From an uncultured Litoreibacter sp. (GTDB lineage Bacteria; Pseudomonadota; Alphaproteobacteria; Rhodobacterales; Rhodobacteraceae): 64,000 bases of DNA. The notes under the pieces were generated by a model. That model had not been told where the DNA came from and searched no databases. It saw nothing but the letters and a program-made list of their open reading frames with translations. Where the stretch lies: the NCBI GenBank assembly GCA_947492995.1, contig CANLOU010000001.1, positions 62,001 through 126,000 of the forward strand, given 5' to 3'. Positions 9,611 to 18,337 of this stretch are shown one piece after another (the stretch's first letter is position 1; each line of letters begins with the position of its first letter). A program made the translations under genes and the position numbers.

Positions 9611-10006
9611 TTACGCGTGAGCCTGCATCTTTGCGCGAATATCCGCCGGAATACGCACGGGGCGGCCCGTTTCTGAAACACAAACCAGCGTCACCACCGA
9701 TTTGAACAGCATGTCATCGCCCCTGCTGACGTCTTGACGCAGCACGATGCGCGAGGCGGTCATGGACTGCACCTCGGTCTCCACCTCCAGCAGATCGTCA
9801 AATTTGGCCGGGGCCAGATAATCCGCCTCGACGCGGCGCACGGCAAAGACCAGCCCGTCGGCTTTCATGGCCACCTGATCGACGCCCAGCGCCCGCACCC
9901 ATTCGCTGCGCGCCCGCTCGATGAATTTCAGGTAGTTGGCGTAATACACAATCCCCGCAAGGTCGGTGTCCTCGTAATAGACGCGGCAGGAAAAGCTGTG
10001 GGGCAT
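9611..10006 (-). CDS. ybgC: Acyl-CoA thioesterase YbgC
   Basis: This 131-residue hotdog-fold thioesterase is usually found with tol-pal. The motif YYEDTDLAGIVYYANYL with the DTD at residues 13-15, followed by FIERARSEW, is the 4-hydroxybenzoyl-CoA/YbgC signature. It hydrolyses short-chain acyl-CoA, and its link to Tol-Pal is by gene order rather than defined mechanism. The ATG at 10006 is preferred over an in-frame start 14 codons upstream because the family begins close to this hotdog strand. Confidence 0.93.
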   Translation of the reverse strand: MPHSFSCRVYYEDTDLAGIVYYANYLKFIERARSEWVRALGVDQVAMKADGLVFAVRRVEADYLAPAKFDDLLEVETEVQSMTASRIVLRQDVSRGDDMLFKSVVTLVCVSETGRPVRIPADIRAKMQAHA

Positions 10007-10201
10007 GGGTGGTCCAACCTGAGAGTGCCTTTCAACTATCACCCGCACCAGCCCAAAACGCCAGCCTAACCAGCGAACTTGGCAGGTGCGGCAAATGTCA
10101 GCTTTGAGCCCATCTTGAAAGTTTGCTGCGTTGCCGCCAACGTCCGCTATGGAGAATTGCCTTAGCGTCTTTCAAATTGGTCAAGCGAGTTAAAAACTAT
10201 G

Positions 10202-10708
10202 ATGAACGCAAATTTGGCACGAACGATGGCTCGCTACGACCGATGGCAAAACCAGTCACTAATCGAGGCTGCAGACAAATTGACCAACGAGGGACGATGG
10301 GAGAAGCGGGGCGCTTTCTTCGGCTCAATAGCCGAAACTCTCAACCACATTCTGTGGGATCATCATGTTTGGCTTGCTCGCCAGCGAGGGGATAGCGCTT
10401 CCGCCAGCGAGATCGGTTCGCGTCACCCCTATACAGATGTGCCGCGCGATTGGAACGAATACAAACAGGCGCGAGCCGCTTTGGACGACGAGATCAGAAA
10501 TTGGTGCGACACGCTGACGGAGTCCGATCTGTCCCGAGAGGTAGAATGGATGAGGGGCAGTGATCCGGTAAGAACTGCGTTTTGGTTCAACCTTTTTCAC
10601 ATGTTCAATCATGCGACGCACCACCGGGGTCAGGTTCACGCCATGCTCACGAGTGCCGGAATTGATCCCGGCTCTACTGACCTACCGATGTTGCCAGAAG
10701 ACGTTTGA
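10202..10708 (+). CDS. DinB family protein
   Basis: This 168-residue four-helix-bundle protein has putative metal-binding histidines in the HILWDHHVW segment and in the C-terminal motif HATHHRGQVH, the usual DinB/YfiT triad layout. DinB-like proteins are often metal-dependent thiol-transferases using bacillithiol, mycothiol or glutathione, so the substrate here is unknown. Two adjacent ATGs (10199 and 10202) are possible starts. It is on the plus strand inside an otherwise minus-strand core block and is followed by palindrome-rich DNA, which suggests a recent arrival. Confidence 0.85.
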   Translation: MNANLARTMARYDRWQNQSLIEAADKLTNEGRWEKRGAFFGSIAETLNHILWDHHVWLARQRGDSASASEIGSRHPYTDVPRDWNEYKQARAALDDEIRNWCDTLTESDLSREVEWMRGSDPVRTAFWFNLFHMFNHATHHRGQVHAMLTSAGIDPGSTDLPMLPEDV

Positions 10709-11030
10709 ACTTACCCCCCGACCGATGAGTTCATCTCGTTGAAGCTGCCATCAGCAGGTTGCTAGCAAAGGGCAGCTTCGTCCCGCATAACCCCCACTTC
10801 CATTCTACTCACCAGCCCGGTTAACAGGCCGTCAGGCCCCGGGCATCGCCAGACCGCCCGACAGGGCTGGCGATTTGGTGGGGCTGGGCGCGTCGAAAAT
10901 TCGGAAGATGACCTTGCTACCATAAAGCGCTGTCGAATGAGTCTTTGGATCGCCATCCCGCGGTCTGGCCATGCCCTTCAAATCAAACGGCAGAATTCGA
11001 CAAAGCTCTGCTTTGAGCCCGTAGCGGGAG
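10709..11030. other. Non-coding palindrome-rich stretch after the DinB gene
   Basis: I find no credible gene here. Inverted repeats seen include GAAGCTGCC (10741-10749) with GGCAGCTTC (10771-10779); ATCGCCAG (10845-10852) with CTGGCGAT (10867-10874); and a tight hairpin CAAAGC-TCT-GCTTTG at 11001-11015, followed by CCCG-TAG-CGGG at 11018-11028. The first may act as a transcript end for the DinB gene but lacks a T-run. The phrase CTTCGTCCCGCA occurs here at 10776 and again near 11144. Confidence 0.6.
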
Positions 11031-11123
11031 AAGGCCGTTCGAACGGCCTTGTACGCACGAATTGCAATTCGTGCTCAAAAACGTCTTCGAAGACGTTTGC
11101 CCCAATCCGCTTCGAAGCGGATT
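11031..11123. repeat. Array of four consecutive 20-bp perfect palindromes
   Basis: Four perfect palindromes, each exactly 20 bp, are spaced by 4, 4 and 5 bp. They are AAGGCCGTTCGAACGGCCTT (11031-11050), GCACGAATTGCAATTCGTGC (11055-11074), AAACGTCTTCGAAGACGTTT (11079-11098) and AATCCGCTTCGAAGCGGATT (11104-11123). The sequences differ but length and spacing are constant, and three share a TTCGAA centre. Smaller hairpins precede them at 11001-11028. Short open frames crossing this DNA are not believable genes. It may be a dispersed REP-like element, a cruciform site or a multi-hairpin RNA. Confidence 0.9.
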
Positions 11124-11326
11124 TTTCCAGATCCGAACGACAACTTCGTCCCGCAGAATAGACATCCGGGCTACGCGCTCGAAGAGCCGAAACCGCGGGC
11201 GTCTGTGCGCTGCACATAGTTCGGTCAAACCCGAACCATGTCGTTATCGTTAACAGCAAATCGCCCTCAAAATTACGTGCGTGAGTGCGACGAAAATCAG
11301 GGGAGCCCGGAGGAGCGTGCGTCTCT

Positions 11327-11381
11327 GTTTTGTACAAATTGGGTTGGGGCCGTCTGAAACTGTCCCCAATTTGTACAAAAC
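11327..11381. repeat. 17-bp perfect inverted repeat around TGTACA
   Basis: The left arm GTTTTGTACAAATTGGG (11327-11343) and its exact reverse complement (11365-11381) are separated by 21 bp. Each arm contains the palindrome TTTGTACAAA. A third partial copy, CGTACAAAA, follows at 11384-11392. It sits 26 bp beyond the stop of the minus-strand gene at 11407, so it could be a transcript-end hairpin, a double operator, or the remains of a mobile-element end. Confidence 0.85.
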
Positions 11382-11406
11382 TCCGTACAAAACGCGATTT
11401 GGCGTC

Positions 11407-12030
11407 TCAGGTCTCTTGCACCGCCATCCGCGCCTGAACCCTCAAAGCATGGCTCGGATTATCCGCCATAACGGGCAAAACAGGGTCATACGCCGCCCTG
11501 ATAACCCCCGCCACATCCGGCCTCAGGATCGCCACGTCATTGCCCGTCAACGCCAATGGCGACGCATTCAGGAAGGCCTCGTCAGACCATAAAACAATGG
11601 ATTGAACCACCTGCCCAAGACACAACGTATCCGCCGGAATCTCCGACATAACCGCGTCCATTTTCAAGAACATGAAGCAGGCTTTGATGCCGCCATCGGG
11701 ATCAAAGCGGAAAATACGGTATTGATTTGCATCAGCTTTTTCCAATCGCCCCACCAGCGTCGCAAGCTCGGGGATCAGTTGATCCAGCTTCGGCGTGTCG
11801 GTCAGCTCCGACCAGTCGCGAATGAAAAAGACCATGAAATTGGCGCCCAGTTCGGGGTCCGTCTCGGCCATCTCATGGCCCGCCAATTGGCACACAGCCT
11901 CAATCGCACCTTTCAGGACCGAGACCGTCTGATCCTCCACCCCAAACGCCACGGGCGCAATTGGCCTGCCCCAGCGGGCAAACAGATAAGTCCCATCCGA
12001 ACGAGTGAAAAAGCGCGCTACATCATCCAT
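11407..12030 (-). CDS. Conserved hypothetical protein next to ruvB
   Basis: I do not recognise this 207-residue protein. It has no signal peptide or membrane helix. It begins MDDVARFFTRSDGTYLFARW, contains a hydrophobic core segment (ANFMVFFIRDWSEL) and a C-terminal part with LTGNDVAILRPDVAG. It lies 31 bp downstream of ruvB on the same strand, so it may be co-transcribed with ruvCAB. Codon use looks like that of its neighbours. The start is the ATG at 12030. Confidence 0.75.
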   Translation of the reverse strand: MDDVARFFTRSDGTYLFARWGRPIAPVAFGVEDQTVSVLKGAIEAVCQLAGHEMAETDPELGANFMVFFIRDWSELTDTPKLDQLIPELATLVGRLEKADANQYRIFRFDPDGGIKACFMFLKMDAVMSEIPADTLCLGQVVQSIVLWSDEAFLNASPLALTGNDVAILRPDVAGVIRAAYDPVLPVMADNPSHALRVQARMAVQET

Positions 12031-12061
12031 CTTTTTATCCTAAACATTCAACAGCTTAGCG

Positions 12062-13084
12062 TCAGCCATCGAACAAATCATCGCCGCCTTGCGGCGCGGC
12101 CATCCCAAGATGCGTCCACGCCTTCGCCGCCAACATCCGCCCTCTCGGCGTCCTCTGAATAAGCCCTTGCTGCAGCAGATACGGCTCGATTACCTCTTCC
12201 AATGCGTCGCGGCTTTCGCTCAAAGCCGCCGACAAAGTCTCGATCCCAACAGGGCCACCTTGATAGTTTTCAGCAATCAGCGTCAGGTATCTCCGGTCCG
12301 CCCCATCAAGGCCCAGATGATCCACGCCCAACCGCGTCAAAGCGTTGTCAGCAAGGGCTTTCGTGATGGTTCCGTCGCCTTCCACCAGCGCGAAATCCAC
12401 CACCCGCCGCAGCAAACGCCCCGCAATTCTGGGCGTGCCGCGCGCCCGTTTCGCGATCTCCCGCGCGCCGTCATCCTGCGTGGTGACGCCTAGCAGCCGC
12501 GCCCCGCGCCGCACGATCTCGTGCAGCTCATCGGTCGTGTAGAACTGCAGTCGCGTCGGGATGCCGAACCTGTCGCGCAAAGGCGTGGTCAACAGCCCCA
12601 GCCGCGTCGTCGCCCCCACCAAAGTGAAGGGCTGCAATTCAATCCGCACCGTCCGCGCGGCAGGCCCCTCGCCGATCACAAGGTCCAGCTCAAAATCTTC
12701 CAGCGCGGGGTACAGCACCTCCTCCACCACCGGGTTAAGGCGATGAATTTCATCAATAAAAAGGACATCCCGCGCTTCGAGATTGGTCAGGATCGCGGCC
12801 AGATCGCCCGCCTTGGCCAGCACCGGCCCCGAGGTCATCCGGAAGTTCACCCCCAGCTCCCGCGCCATAATCTGCGCCAGCGTGGTCTTGCCCAAACCGG
12901 GGGGCCCATGAAACAGCGTGTGGTCCATCGCCTCTCCCCGCTGCTTGGCGCTTTCAATGAACACCCGCAGGTTCGCCCGCGCCTCCGCCTGACCGATAAA
13001 CTCGTCCAAGCCCTGCGGCCGCAACGCGCGGTCCGCATCCTCAGGCCGCCGCTCAGGGCGCAATGTTGGGTCCGGTTCACTCAT
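12062..13084 (-). CDS. ruvB: Holliday junction helicase RuvB
   Basis: This 340-residue AAA+ motor drives branch migration with RuvA. Walker A GPPGLGKT is at residues 60-67 and Walker B LFIDEIH at about 108-114, followed by the sensor region [18 protein letters not shown] and a C-terminal winged helix ([17 protein letters not shown]). Length equals the family norm. It lies 19 bp after ruvA. The ruvC-ruvA-ruvB order is the usual Rhodobacteraceae arrangement. Confidence 0.98.
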   Translation of the reverse strand: MSEPDPTLRPERRPEDADRALRPQGLDEFIGQAEARANLRVFIESAKQRGEAMDHTLFHGPPGLGKTTLAQIMARELGVNFRMTSGPVLAKAGDLAAILTNLEARDVLFIDEIHRLNPVVEEVLYPALEDFELDLVIGEGPAARTVRIELQPFTLVGATTRLGLLTTPLRDRFGIPTRLQFYTTDELHEIVRRGARLLGVTTQDDGAREIAKRARGTPRIAGRLLRRVVDFALVEGDGTITKALADNALTRLGVDHLGLDGADRRYLTLIAENYQGGPVGIETLSAALSESRDALEEVIEPYLLQQGLIQRTPRGRMLAAKAWTHLGMAAPQGGDDLFDG

Positions 13085-13103
13085 GACGGCCTATATGCCC
13101 CCA

Positions 13104-13739
13104 TCACTCCTTAGGCGCCAGCAGCTTCAACGCCGCGCGGATCAGGCCTGACGTGTCCTCCGCGGCGTCTGACGCCCGCGCCACGGCGCTTGCGGCATCC
13201 CCATGTGCGTAGCCAAGATTGACCAGCGCCGACAAGGCCTCGGACTGCGCCGCGCCCGATGCGCCTAATACGGGTTCAATCACCTGCGCGTCCGCGTCGC
13301 CCAGCGCCTGCGCCACCGTGCCGCCCATCGCCATAACGCCCGGAGCCTTGTCTTTAAGCTCTATCACCACCTTTTGTGCGGTTTTTGGGCCCACGCCCTT
13401 TGCAGCCTTGATCGCGTTCCAGTCGCCCAGCGTGATCGCCCGCGACACGCCATCTGCCCCCAATGTCCCCATGATCGCCATCGCGGCCTTGGCCCCGATG
13501 CCCTGTACCGACATCAGCAGCTTGTGCCATTCTTTCTCGACCATGGTGGTGAAGCCAAAAAGCTGCAGCAGGTCTTCGCGCACCAGCAGATCGGTATACA
13601 GCGCCACGGCTTCCCCCACCGGCGGCAACGCCGCCATGGTCCGGTCCGAGCAATAGACGAGGTAGCCGATGCCCCCCACGTCAATCATCACGTGGTCGGT
13701 CGCGCGGTGCTCCAACCTGCCGGAAATTTTGCCGATCAT
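13104..13739 (-). CDS. ruvA: Holliday junction branch migration protein RuvA
   Basis: This 211-residue protein starts at the ATG at 13739, which overlaps the ruvC stop (ATGA, 13736-13739). The longer frame upstream is rejected. An N-terminal OB fold begins [11 protein letters not shown]. Tandem helix-hairpin-helix motifs ([20 protein letters not shown] and [18 protein letters not shown]) grip the junction, and the C-terminal domain contacts RuvB ([16 protein letters not shown]). It recognises four-way junctions and loads RuvB. Confidence 0.97.
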   Translation of the reverse strand: MIGKISGRLEHRATDHVMIDVGGIGYLVYCSDRTMAALPPVGEAVALYTDLLVREDLLQLFGFTTMVEKEWHKLLMSVQGIGAKAAMAIMGTLGADGVSRAITLGDWNAIKAAKGVGPKTAQKVVIELKDKAPGVMAMGGTVAQALGDADAQVIEPVLGASGAAQSEALSALVNLGYAHGDAASAVARASDAAEDTSGLIRAALKLLAPKE

Positions 13740-14242
13740 GCGCTTGCCTTCTGCAATGCAGCCTCCAGTCGGCCCGCCGCGCGGCCGTGCCAGGCGTGGC
13801 ACAACGCAATCGCCAGCGCATCTGCCGCATCCGGCCCTGCGATCTCCGCGCCCGGTAGCTGCATCCGGACCATATGGTCGACTTGCGTCTTGTCGGCATG
13901 GCCCACGCCCACAACGGTCTTTTTGACCGCGTTGGGCGCATATTCTCCAACCGCCAGCCCGGCTTGCGCGGGCACCAGCATCGCAATGCCGCGGGCCTGC
14001 CCCAGTTTCAGGGTTCCGGCTCCGTCGCGGTTCACGAAGGTCTGCTCCACCGCCGCCATCTCTGGTTGGTGGCGCGCCACCACGTCGCTAAGCTGCTGAT
14101 GAAGGCTCAAAAGCCGGGCCGCCAATGCGGTCCCCGTCGATTTGCAAACGCCGTTGGCCACATGGGTCACCCGCGACCCGTCGACGTCGATCACACCCCA
14201 GCCCATGTTCCGAAGCCCGGGGTCAATTCCTAATACGCGCAT
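13736..14242 (-). CDS. ruvC: Holliday junction resolvase RuvC
   Basis: This 168-residue RNase H-fold endonuclease cuts Holliday junctions symmetrically. It starts at the ATG at 14242 with [16 protein letters not shown]. Acidic catalytic residues are visible as Asp7, Glu66 (VEQTFV) and Asp138/Asp141 ([15 protein letters not shown]). It is the first gene of ruvCAB, and 338 bp without a gene lies upstream. Confidence 0.97.
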   Translation of the reverse strand: MRVLGIDPGLRNMGWGVIDVDGSRVTHVANGVCKSTGTALAARLLSLHQQLSDVVARHQPEMAAVEQTFVNRDGAGTLKLGQARGIAMLVPAQAGLAVGEYAPNAVKKTVVGVGHADKTQVDHMVRMQLPGAEIAGPDAADALAIALCHAWHGRAAGRLEAALQKASA

Positions 14243-14580
14243 GGCTGTTTGCCTGTTGTTTTTGTTGTTGCCGCACGAGTAGCACGAAACGCGAACATTT
14301 GCCAAGAATTTGCTGATCGGGTCGCTATTGGGCGTCACAGTGCCGTATTTTCTGCACTGGCCAAGGCCGGATGGACCGGGATGCAAGGCTGCGGCCCCCA
14401 TCGGCCCCGAAAATTGCAATTTATCGTTAATTTTCAATTGCCTCTACGTCACCCAACCTATGCGCAAACTGCATATGGGGCATGCGATAATCACGATTGC
14501 CCCATGGGCTGGCCTCTCCTAGATGCGGGCTATCAAAGCAAAACGCTTAAACATTACTCACAATACGAAGGACGACTTCC
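14243..14580. other. 338-bp intergenic region between ruvC and DUF1127 gene
   Basis: This is a divergent spacer that should hold the ruvCAB promoter (minus) and the promoter and leader of the DUF1127 gene (plus). Two inverted repeats are visible: GAAAATT/AATTTTC around 14408-14435, and TGGGGCA (14476-14482) with TGCCCCA (14498-14504), which could form a leader hairpin about 75 bp before the DUF1127 start. No tRNA or credible gene is seen. Confidence 0.5.
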
Positions 14581-14772
14581 ATGGCTGTATTCGAAACCTC
14601 CCGCGCGCTGAACGAAGGCGTCCGGTTCAACCCATCCAACCTGTTCACCCAAATTTTTGGCGCCGTCATGGCGTGGAACGATCGCCGGGTCACCCGCAAA
14701 ACGCTCAGCGCCTTGTCGAGCCGGGAGCTGGAAGACATCGGCCTGTCGCGCGGCGACATCGCCAACTTCTAG
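14581..14772 (+). CDS. DUF1127 domain small protein
   Basis: This 63-residue peptide has a typical C-terminal DUF1127 motif (LSSRELEDIGLSRGDIANF) preceded by an aromatic and arginine-rich helix (AWNDRRVTRKTL). Such peptides are common in alphaproteobacteria; some affect phosphate, carbon or stress responses and RNA turnover. Its own role is unknown. It stands alone, with a long leader upstream and a strong terminator 25 bp downstream, so it is a single-gene transcript. Confidence 0.88.
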   Translation: MAVFETSRALNEGVRFNPSNLFTQIFGAVMAWNDRRVTRKTLSALSSRELEDIGLSRGDIANF

Positions 14773-14796
14773 GACGGCCCAGCTGCAGAAATAAGA

Positions 14797-14832
14797 AAGC
14801 CGCGTCAGGGTGCCCCTACGCGGCTTTTTTGT
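14797..14832 (+). terminator. Intrinsic terminator of the DUF1127 gene
   Basis: A 9-bp stem AAGCCGCGT / ACGCGGCTT with a 12-base loop is followed by TTTTTT at 14825-14830. It begins 25 bp beyond the DUF1127 stop codon. Confidence 0.92.
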
Positions 14833-14859
14833 TGGGTGGGCTGTAGGCGCCCGAGCAGG

Positions 14860-15213
14860 CTAGCGAAGCACTTTGCCAATCACGCCAGCCACGGCGCGGG
14901 TCGCGGGATCGGCGTCCAGCAAGAACGCGGCAGAGACTTCCACAGCGCCGCCCTTCTTCAACCCGTCAATGCGGGTCATGTATTCCGGCTCGCCCAATTC
15001 CGCCAAAACGAACCCTTTGAAGGAGACGAACAAAACGGCGGCAATCAGAAAGCTTTTGATCGGCAGAAGGCCGCGCTTCTTGAGATCGGTCTTGACGACA
15101 TCGACCACAAGCCCATCATCCCGGACCCGCTTTTGAACGCGTTTGTTCGGGTTTCCCTTTTGCTTCAAAGCGTCCAGGCGCTCGTTGAAGCGGTCTTTGT
15201 TGACGTCTGCCAC
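14860..15213 (-). CDS. Small hypothetical single-pass membrane protein
   Basis: This is a 117-residue protein if translation starts at the GTG at 15213 (VADVNKDRFNERLDAL), which follows a GAGG-containing site. A longer frame from 15261 lacks support. The first ~55 residues are basic and charged, then a hydrophobic segment at about 55-72 (SFLIAAVLFVSFKGFVLA) is probably a membrane helix. The remainder (EPEYMTRIDGLKKGG) is probably periplasmic. I do not recognise a family. It lies 75 bp downstream of prmA on the same strand. Confidence 0.65.
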   Translation of the reverse strand: MADVNKDRFNERLDALKQKGNPNKRVQKRVRDDGLVVDVVKTDLKKRGLLPIKSFLIAAVLFVSFKGFVLAELGEPEYMTRIDGLKKGGAVEVSAAFLLDADPATRAVAGVIGKVLR

Positions 15214-15288
15214 GGTTTTGCCTCGTGCTATTGTGCTGCACTTTCGCAGCAATATAGGCAAAAACCTGCCGAAAACCTAATACATTCC

Positions 15289-16158
15289 TTAAGAACGCGT
15301 TAACCTTAACGCAGTCCATTCGCCTATGTCACGTCTTTGCGACAGTTTGAATCCGACCGCCTCATAGGCGTCTTGCACCTCGCGGCCTTGCTCTACCAAC
15401 AGTCCCGACAAAATAATGGTCCCGCCAATTGCGGTGTGTTTCGCCATGTCGTCGGCCAAGGCCAACAAGGGCGGCTTCAGGATATTGGCAAAGATCAGGT
15501 CAAACGGAGCGGCCGATTTCAGCATGTCATGCTCGAACCCCATCGCCTCAACGCACGCCACCTGCCCCACCATATCATTGGCGCGCAGGTTGGCCTCCGC
15601 CACCTCGACCGCCACGGCATCTATGTCGCTGGCAATCACGTTATTGCCCCAGACGGCGGCCGCAGCCATCGCCAGGACCGCAGTCCCGCACCCGATGTCT
15701 GCGCAGTTCTGCGCAACACCGCCCTCAGCAATGTAGTCCTCCAATGCCAGCAGGCAGCCTTGGGTCGTGCCGTGATGCCCGGTGCCAAAGGCCATCGCGG
15801 CCTCAATCAGCAAACTCACCCTGTCCGCTGGCACTTTCTCGGCGTCATGGCTGCCATAGACAAAGAACCGTCCCGCTTCGACCGGCGGCAATTCCCGGCG
15901 CACATGCGCAACCCAATCCTGATCTGGCACTTCGGAAACCACGAAGTCTTTTGCCCCATGCACCGCACTCAACAAGGCAAGTGCTATGGTGTCAGGGGCC
16001 TCCAGAAAGTAGCCGCCCACTTCCCAGGTGCCGGATCCGTCTTCAACCTCGAACACGCCAACCCCGGTGGGCGCGGGGTCCAACGTCTCCAACGCCTCGC
16101 CCAGCGCCTGCGCGGGGGCCTCCCCCATCAATGTGGTCAAAGCTGTAAATGTCGGCAT
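15289..16158 (-). CDS. prmA: Ribosomal protein L11 methyltransferase PrmA
   Basis: This 289-residue SAM-dependent enzyme methylates lysines of L11. The substrate-facing segment AMAFGTGHHGTTQGCLLAL and the SAM motif CADIGCGTAVLAMAAA are diagnostic, followed by NILKPPLLAL (the NPP-like catalytic region). Length is typical. It is transcribed on the minus strand, downstream of a 145-bp spacer holding a repeated hairpin element. Confidence 0.96.
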   Translation of the reverse strand: MPTFTALTTLMGEAPAQALGEALETLDPAPTGVGVFEVEDGSGTWEVGGYFLEAPDTIALALLSAVHGAKDFVVSEVPDQDWVAHVRRELPPVEAGRFFVYGSHDAEKVPADRVSLLIEAAMAFGTGHHGTTQGCLLALEDYIAEGGVAQNCADIGCGTAVLAMAAAAVWGNNVIASDIDAVAVEVAEANLRANDMVGQVACVEAMGFEHDMLKSAAPFDLIFANILKPPLLALADDMAKHTAIGGTIILSGLLVEQGREVQDAYEAVGFKLSQRRDIGEWTALRLTRS

Positions 16159-16230
16159 GGTATCCTCGCGAAGAAATCAACGGCAGCCCTAGGCTTCGCG
16201 CCGCGACCCGTCAACTCCATCATTGTTCCA

Positions 16231-16299
16231 AAAATATCCTGGGGGGAGCGCAGCGGGGGGCAAAGCCCCCCACAAAATCTCATATGCGGCGCAAGCCGC
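16231..16299. repeat. Intergenic hairpin element (copy A) downstream of msrA
   Basis: Two hairpins lie in the spacer between msrA and prmA: GGGGGGC-AAA-GCCCCCC at 16255-16271 and GCGGC-GCAA-GCCGC at 16286-16299. An AAAATATCCTGGGG tract is at 16231-16244 and GAGCGCAGCG at 16246-16255. Read from msrA this gives stem-loops followed by an AT-rich GGATATTTTTG tract. Related copies are at 19296-19395 and 26768-26814. Confidence 0.75.
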
Positions 16300-16303
16300 T
16301 CAA

Positions 16304-16954
16304 TCAGGCACCTGTCCCGATGGGACAGGTCACACCGGTGCCACCGATCCCGCAATACCCTGCAGGGTTCTTCGCCAGATATTGCTGGTGGTAATCCTCC
16401 GCAAAGAAAAACTCCGGCGCGTCCACGATCTCGGTCGTAATGTCGCCAAACCCGGCATCCGCCAGCCGTGGCCCAAATGCCGCCTTGCTCTCCAAGGCGG
16501 CGTCCTTTTGCGCTTCGGTATAGGCGTAAATGCCGGACCGGTACTGGGTGCCCATGTCGTTGCCCTGCCGCATACCTTGGGTCGGGTCATGCCCTTCCCA
16601 GAACACTTGCAACAGCGCCTCAAACGTCACCACGGCCGGGTCATAGACCACGCGCACCACTTCATTATGGCCGGTCTGGCCGGTGCACACTTCCTGATAG
16701 GTTGCGTTCGGGGTGAACCCGCCCGCATAGCCCACCATGGTCGAATAGACGCCCTCTATTCCCCAGAACATGCGCTCCACGCCCCAAAAGCAGCCCATGC
16801 CGAACATCGCCTCTTCCATGCCCTCGGGCACGTCCAGCGACAGCGGTCTGCCGTTTACGAAATGGGTCTCGGCGGTGGGCAGGGCCGTTCCGCGCCCTTG
16901 CAGGGCGGTTGCGGGCGTCACCGTTTCAATCTTTTTGCGGGCAAATCCAAACAT
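16304..16954 (-). CDS. msrA: Peptide-methionine (S)-S-oxide reductase MsrA
   Basis: This 216-residue enzyme repairs oxidised methionine (S epimer). The catalytic motif GMGCFWG has Cys55. The C-terminal stretch [14 protein letters not shown] supplies two recycling cysteines, as in the E. coli-type three-cysteine enzyme. An N-terminal extension of about 45 residues before the catalytic strand is normal for long MsrA forms. The start ATG at 16954 follows AAAAGGAGAG. It is probably transcribed alone. Confidence 0.96.
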   Translation of the reverse strand: MFGFARKKIETVTPATALQGRGTALPTAETHFVNGRPLSLDVPEGMEEAMFGMGCFWGVERMFWGIEGVYSTMVGYAGGFTPNATYQEVCTGQTGHNEVVRVVYDPAVVTFEALLQVFWEGHDPTQGMRQGNDMGTQYRSGIYAYTEAQKDAALESKAAFGPRLADAGFGDITTEIVDAPEFFFAEDYHQQYLAKNPAGYCGIGGTGVTCPIGTGA

Positions 16955-17008
16955 GTCGGGCTCTCCTTTTGCGGCTCCCCTTTTAGGTAGGGGCGGGGCA
17001 CAGAATGT

Positions 17009-18253
17009 CTACTCCGCGCGCGCCGCAAGGCCACGCGAAAATATGGTTTCGCGCCCCGGCACCGGGTGACGCGGGATCAGCATCGACAAAACCAACGAGG
17101 TGACGGCCATCCCGGCCGCCAGCACAAACACGCTGATCTGGCTGACAATCCACAGGTAGCCAAGCAGCGCCGGCAGGAACACCGCCGCGATGTGGTTGAT
17201 GGTGAAAGCCACGGCGGCGGTGGGCGCGATGTCGCCCGGGTCCGCGATTTTCTGGAAATAGGTTTTGATTGCAAAGGCCATCGAGAAAAACAGGTGGTTA
17301 AGCACATAGAGCGACGCGCCAACAACCACCCCCCACCCGAAATAGTAGATGCCGCCATAGGCCAGAAACACAAGGCTCAGCCCGGTATATTCAAACACCA
17401 ACATGTTGCGTTCGCCGTAGCGGTGGATGGCTTTGCCGATGAGCGGCGCAAACACCATGTTGGCCACATAGTTTATCAAAAACAGCGAGGTCACCTCATG
17501 CACCTCGAACCCGAAATGCTCCACCATCATGAAGGCCGCGAAAACGATAAAAATCTGCCGCCGCGCGCCCGAGACAAATTGCAGCGCGTAATACAGCCAG
17601 TAGCGCCGCCGCAGCACCATTTTCTTGATCTGCGGGTCGGGGGCTTCAAACTGCGGGAAGTAGAATAAGGCAAACACCGCGATCAGCACGGTGATCCCTC
17701 CTGAGGTCATGTAGACGAAGGCGTAACTCAGATCGAAGGCTTTCCAGGTCAGCACCAACATCCCGTAGGCGATCAGGGATGCAAGCGACCCCGCGGCCGT
17801 CAGCCAGCCCAACACCTGCGGTGCCTTGTCGATTTCGATCCATTGCAGCTGCAGCGATTGGTTCACCGTCTCATAGTAGTGAAACCCGATGGACGAGATC
17901 AGCGTCAGCACCATGATGCCGCCCACGCTCGGGAAATAGGCGGTCAGCGCCGACGCGCCGCCCAGCAGCACAAGCGAAACCAGCCCCAAAACCTGCTCGC
18001 GGACAAAGATGATGACAAAGATCACGGTGACCGCCAGAAAGCCCGGGATCTCGCGGACCGTGTGCAGCCAGCCGATCTCGACGCCGGTGAAACTGGCGGC
18101 CTCCACCACAAAGTTGTTCAGCAGCGCCGACCAGGTCGCAAATGCGATCGGCATCGCAAAGGCCATCAGAAACAACAGGAACACCGGCTGCCGGTGAAAC
18201 GGCAGCTGCCGGGCCTGTGCCAGCGGCACTTGTCTGATACGGTCCCCAATCAT
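17009..18253 (-). CDS. MFS-type membrane transporter
   Basis: This 414-residue polytopic protein has about 12 predicted membrane helices and MFS-like loops (FAPLIGKAIHRYGERNM between helices). The start ATG at 18253 (MIGDRIRQVPLAQARQL) is chosen because the upstream in-frame extension is Gly/Ala-rich and overlaps the divergent gene. The substrate is unknown. The gene lies head-to-head with the membrane/START-like gene at 18338, sharing an 84-bp promoter region. Confidence 0.82.
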   Translation of the reverse strand: MIGDRIRQVPLAQARQLPFHRQPVFLLFLMAFAMPIAFATWSALLNNFVVEAASFTGVEIGWLHTVREIPGFLAVTVIFVIIFVREQVLGLVSLVLLGGASALTAYFPSVGGIMVLTLISSIGFHYYETVNQSLQLQWIEIDKAPQVLGWLTAAGSLASLIAYGMLVLTWKAFDLSYAFVYMTSGGITVLIAVFALFYFPQFEAPDPQIKKMVLRRRYWLYYALQFVSGARRQIFIVFAAFMMVEHFGFEVHEVTSLFLINYVANMVFAPLIGKAIHRYGERNMLVFEYTGLSLVFLAYGGIYYFGWGVVVGASLYVLNHLFFSMAFAIKTYFQKIADPGDIAPTAAVAFTINHIAAVFLPALLGYLWIVSQISVFVLAAGMAVTSLVLSMLIPRHPVPGRETIFSRGLAARAE

Positions 18254-18337
18254 GGCCCAGCGATACGCCTCCACGCCGCCAAAGGCGAGGCATATTGCGC
18301 CCTTCCCTCCCCGCGCCAGCGCACATAGGCTGCTCGC

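Noticed and set aside
11031-11123. CRISPR array reading of the palindrome cluster
   Set aside because: Units differ in sequence and spacers are only 4-5 bp; there are no cas genes.
10978-11337. Short open frames crossing the palindrome array
   Set aside because: Their sequence is dictated by the palindromes (SKTF, NCNSC type repeats) and no start or domain supports them.
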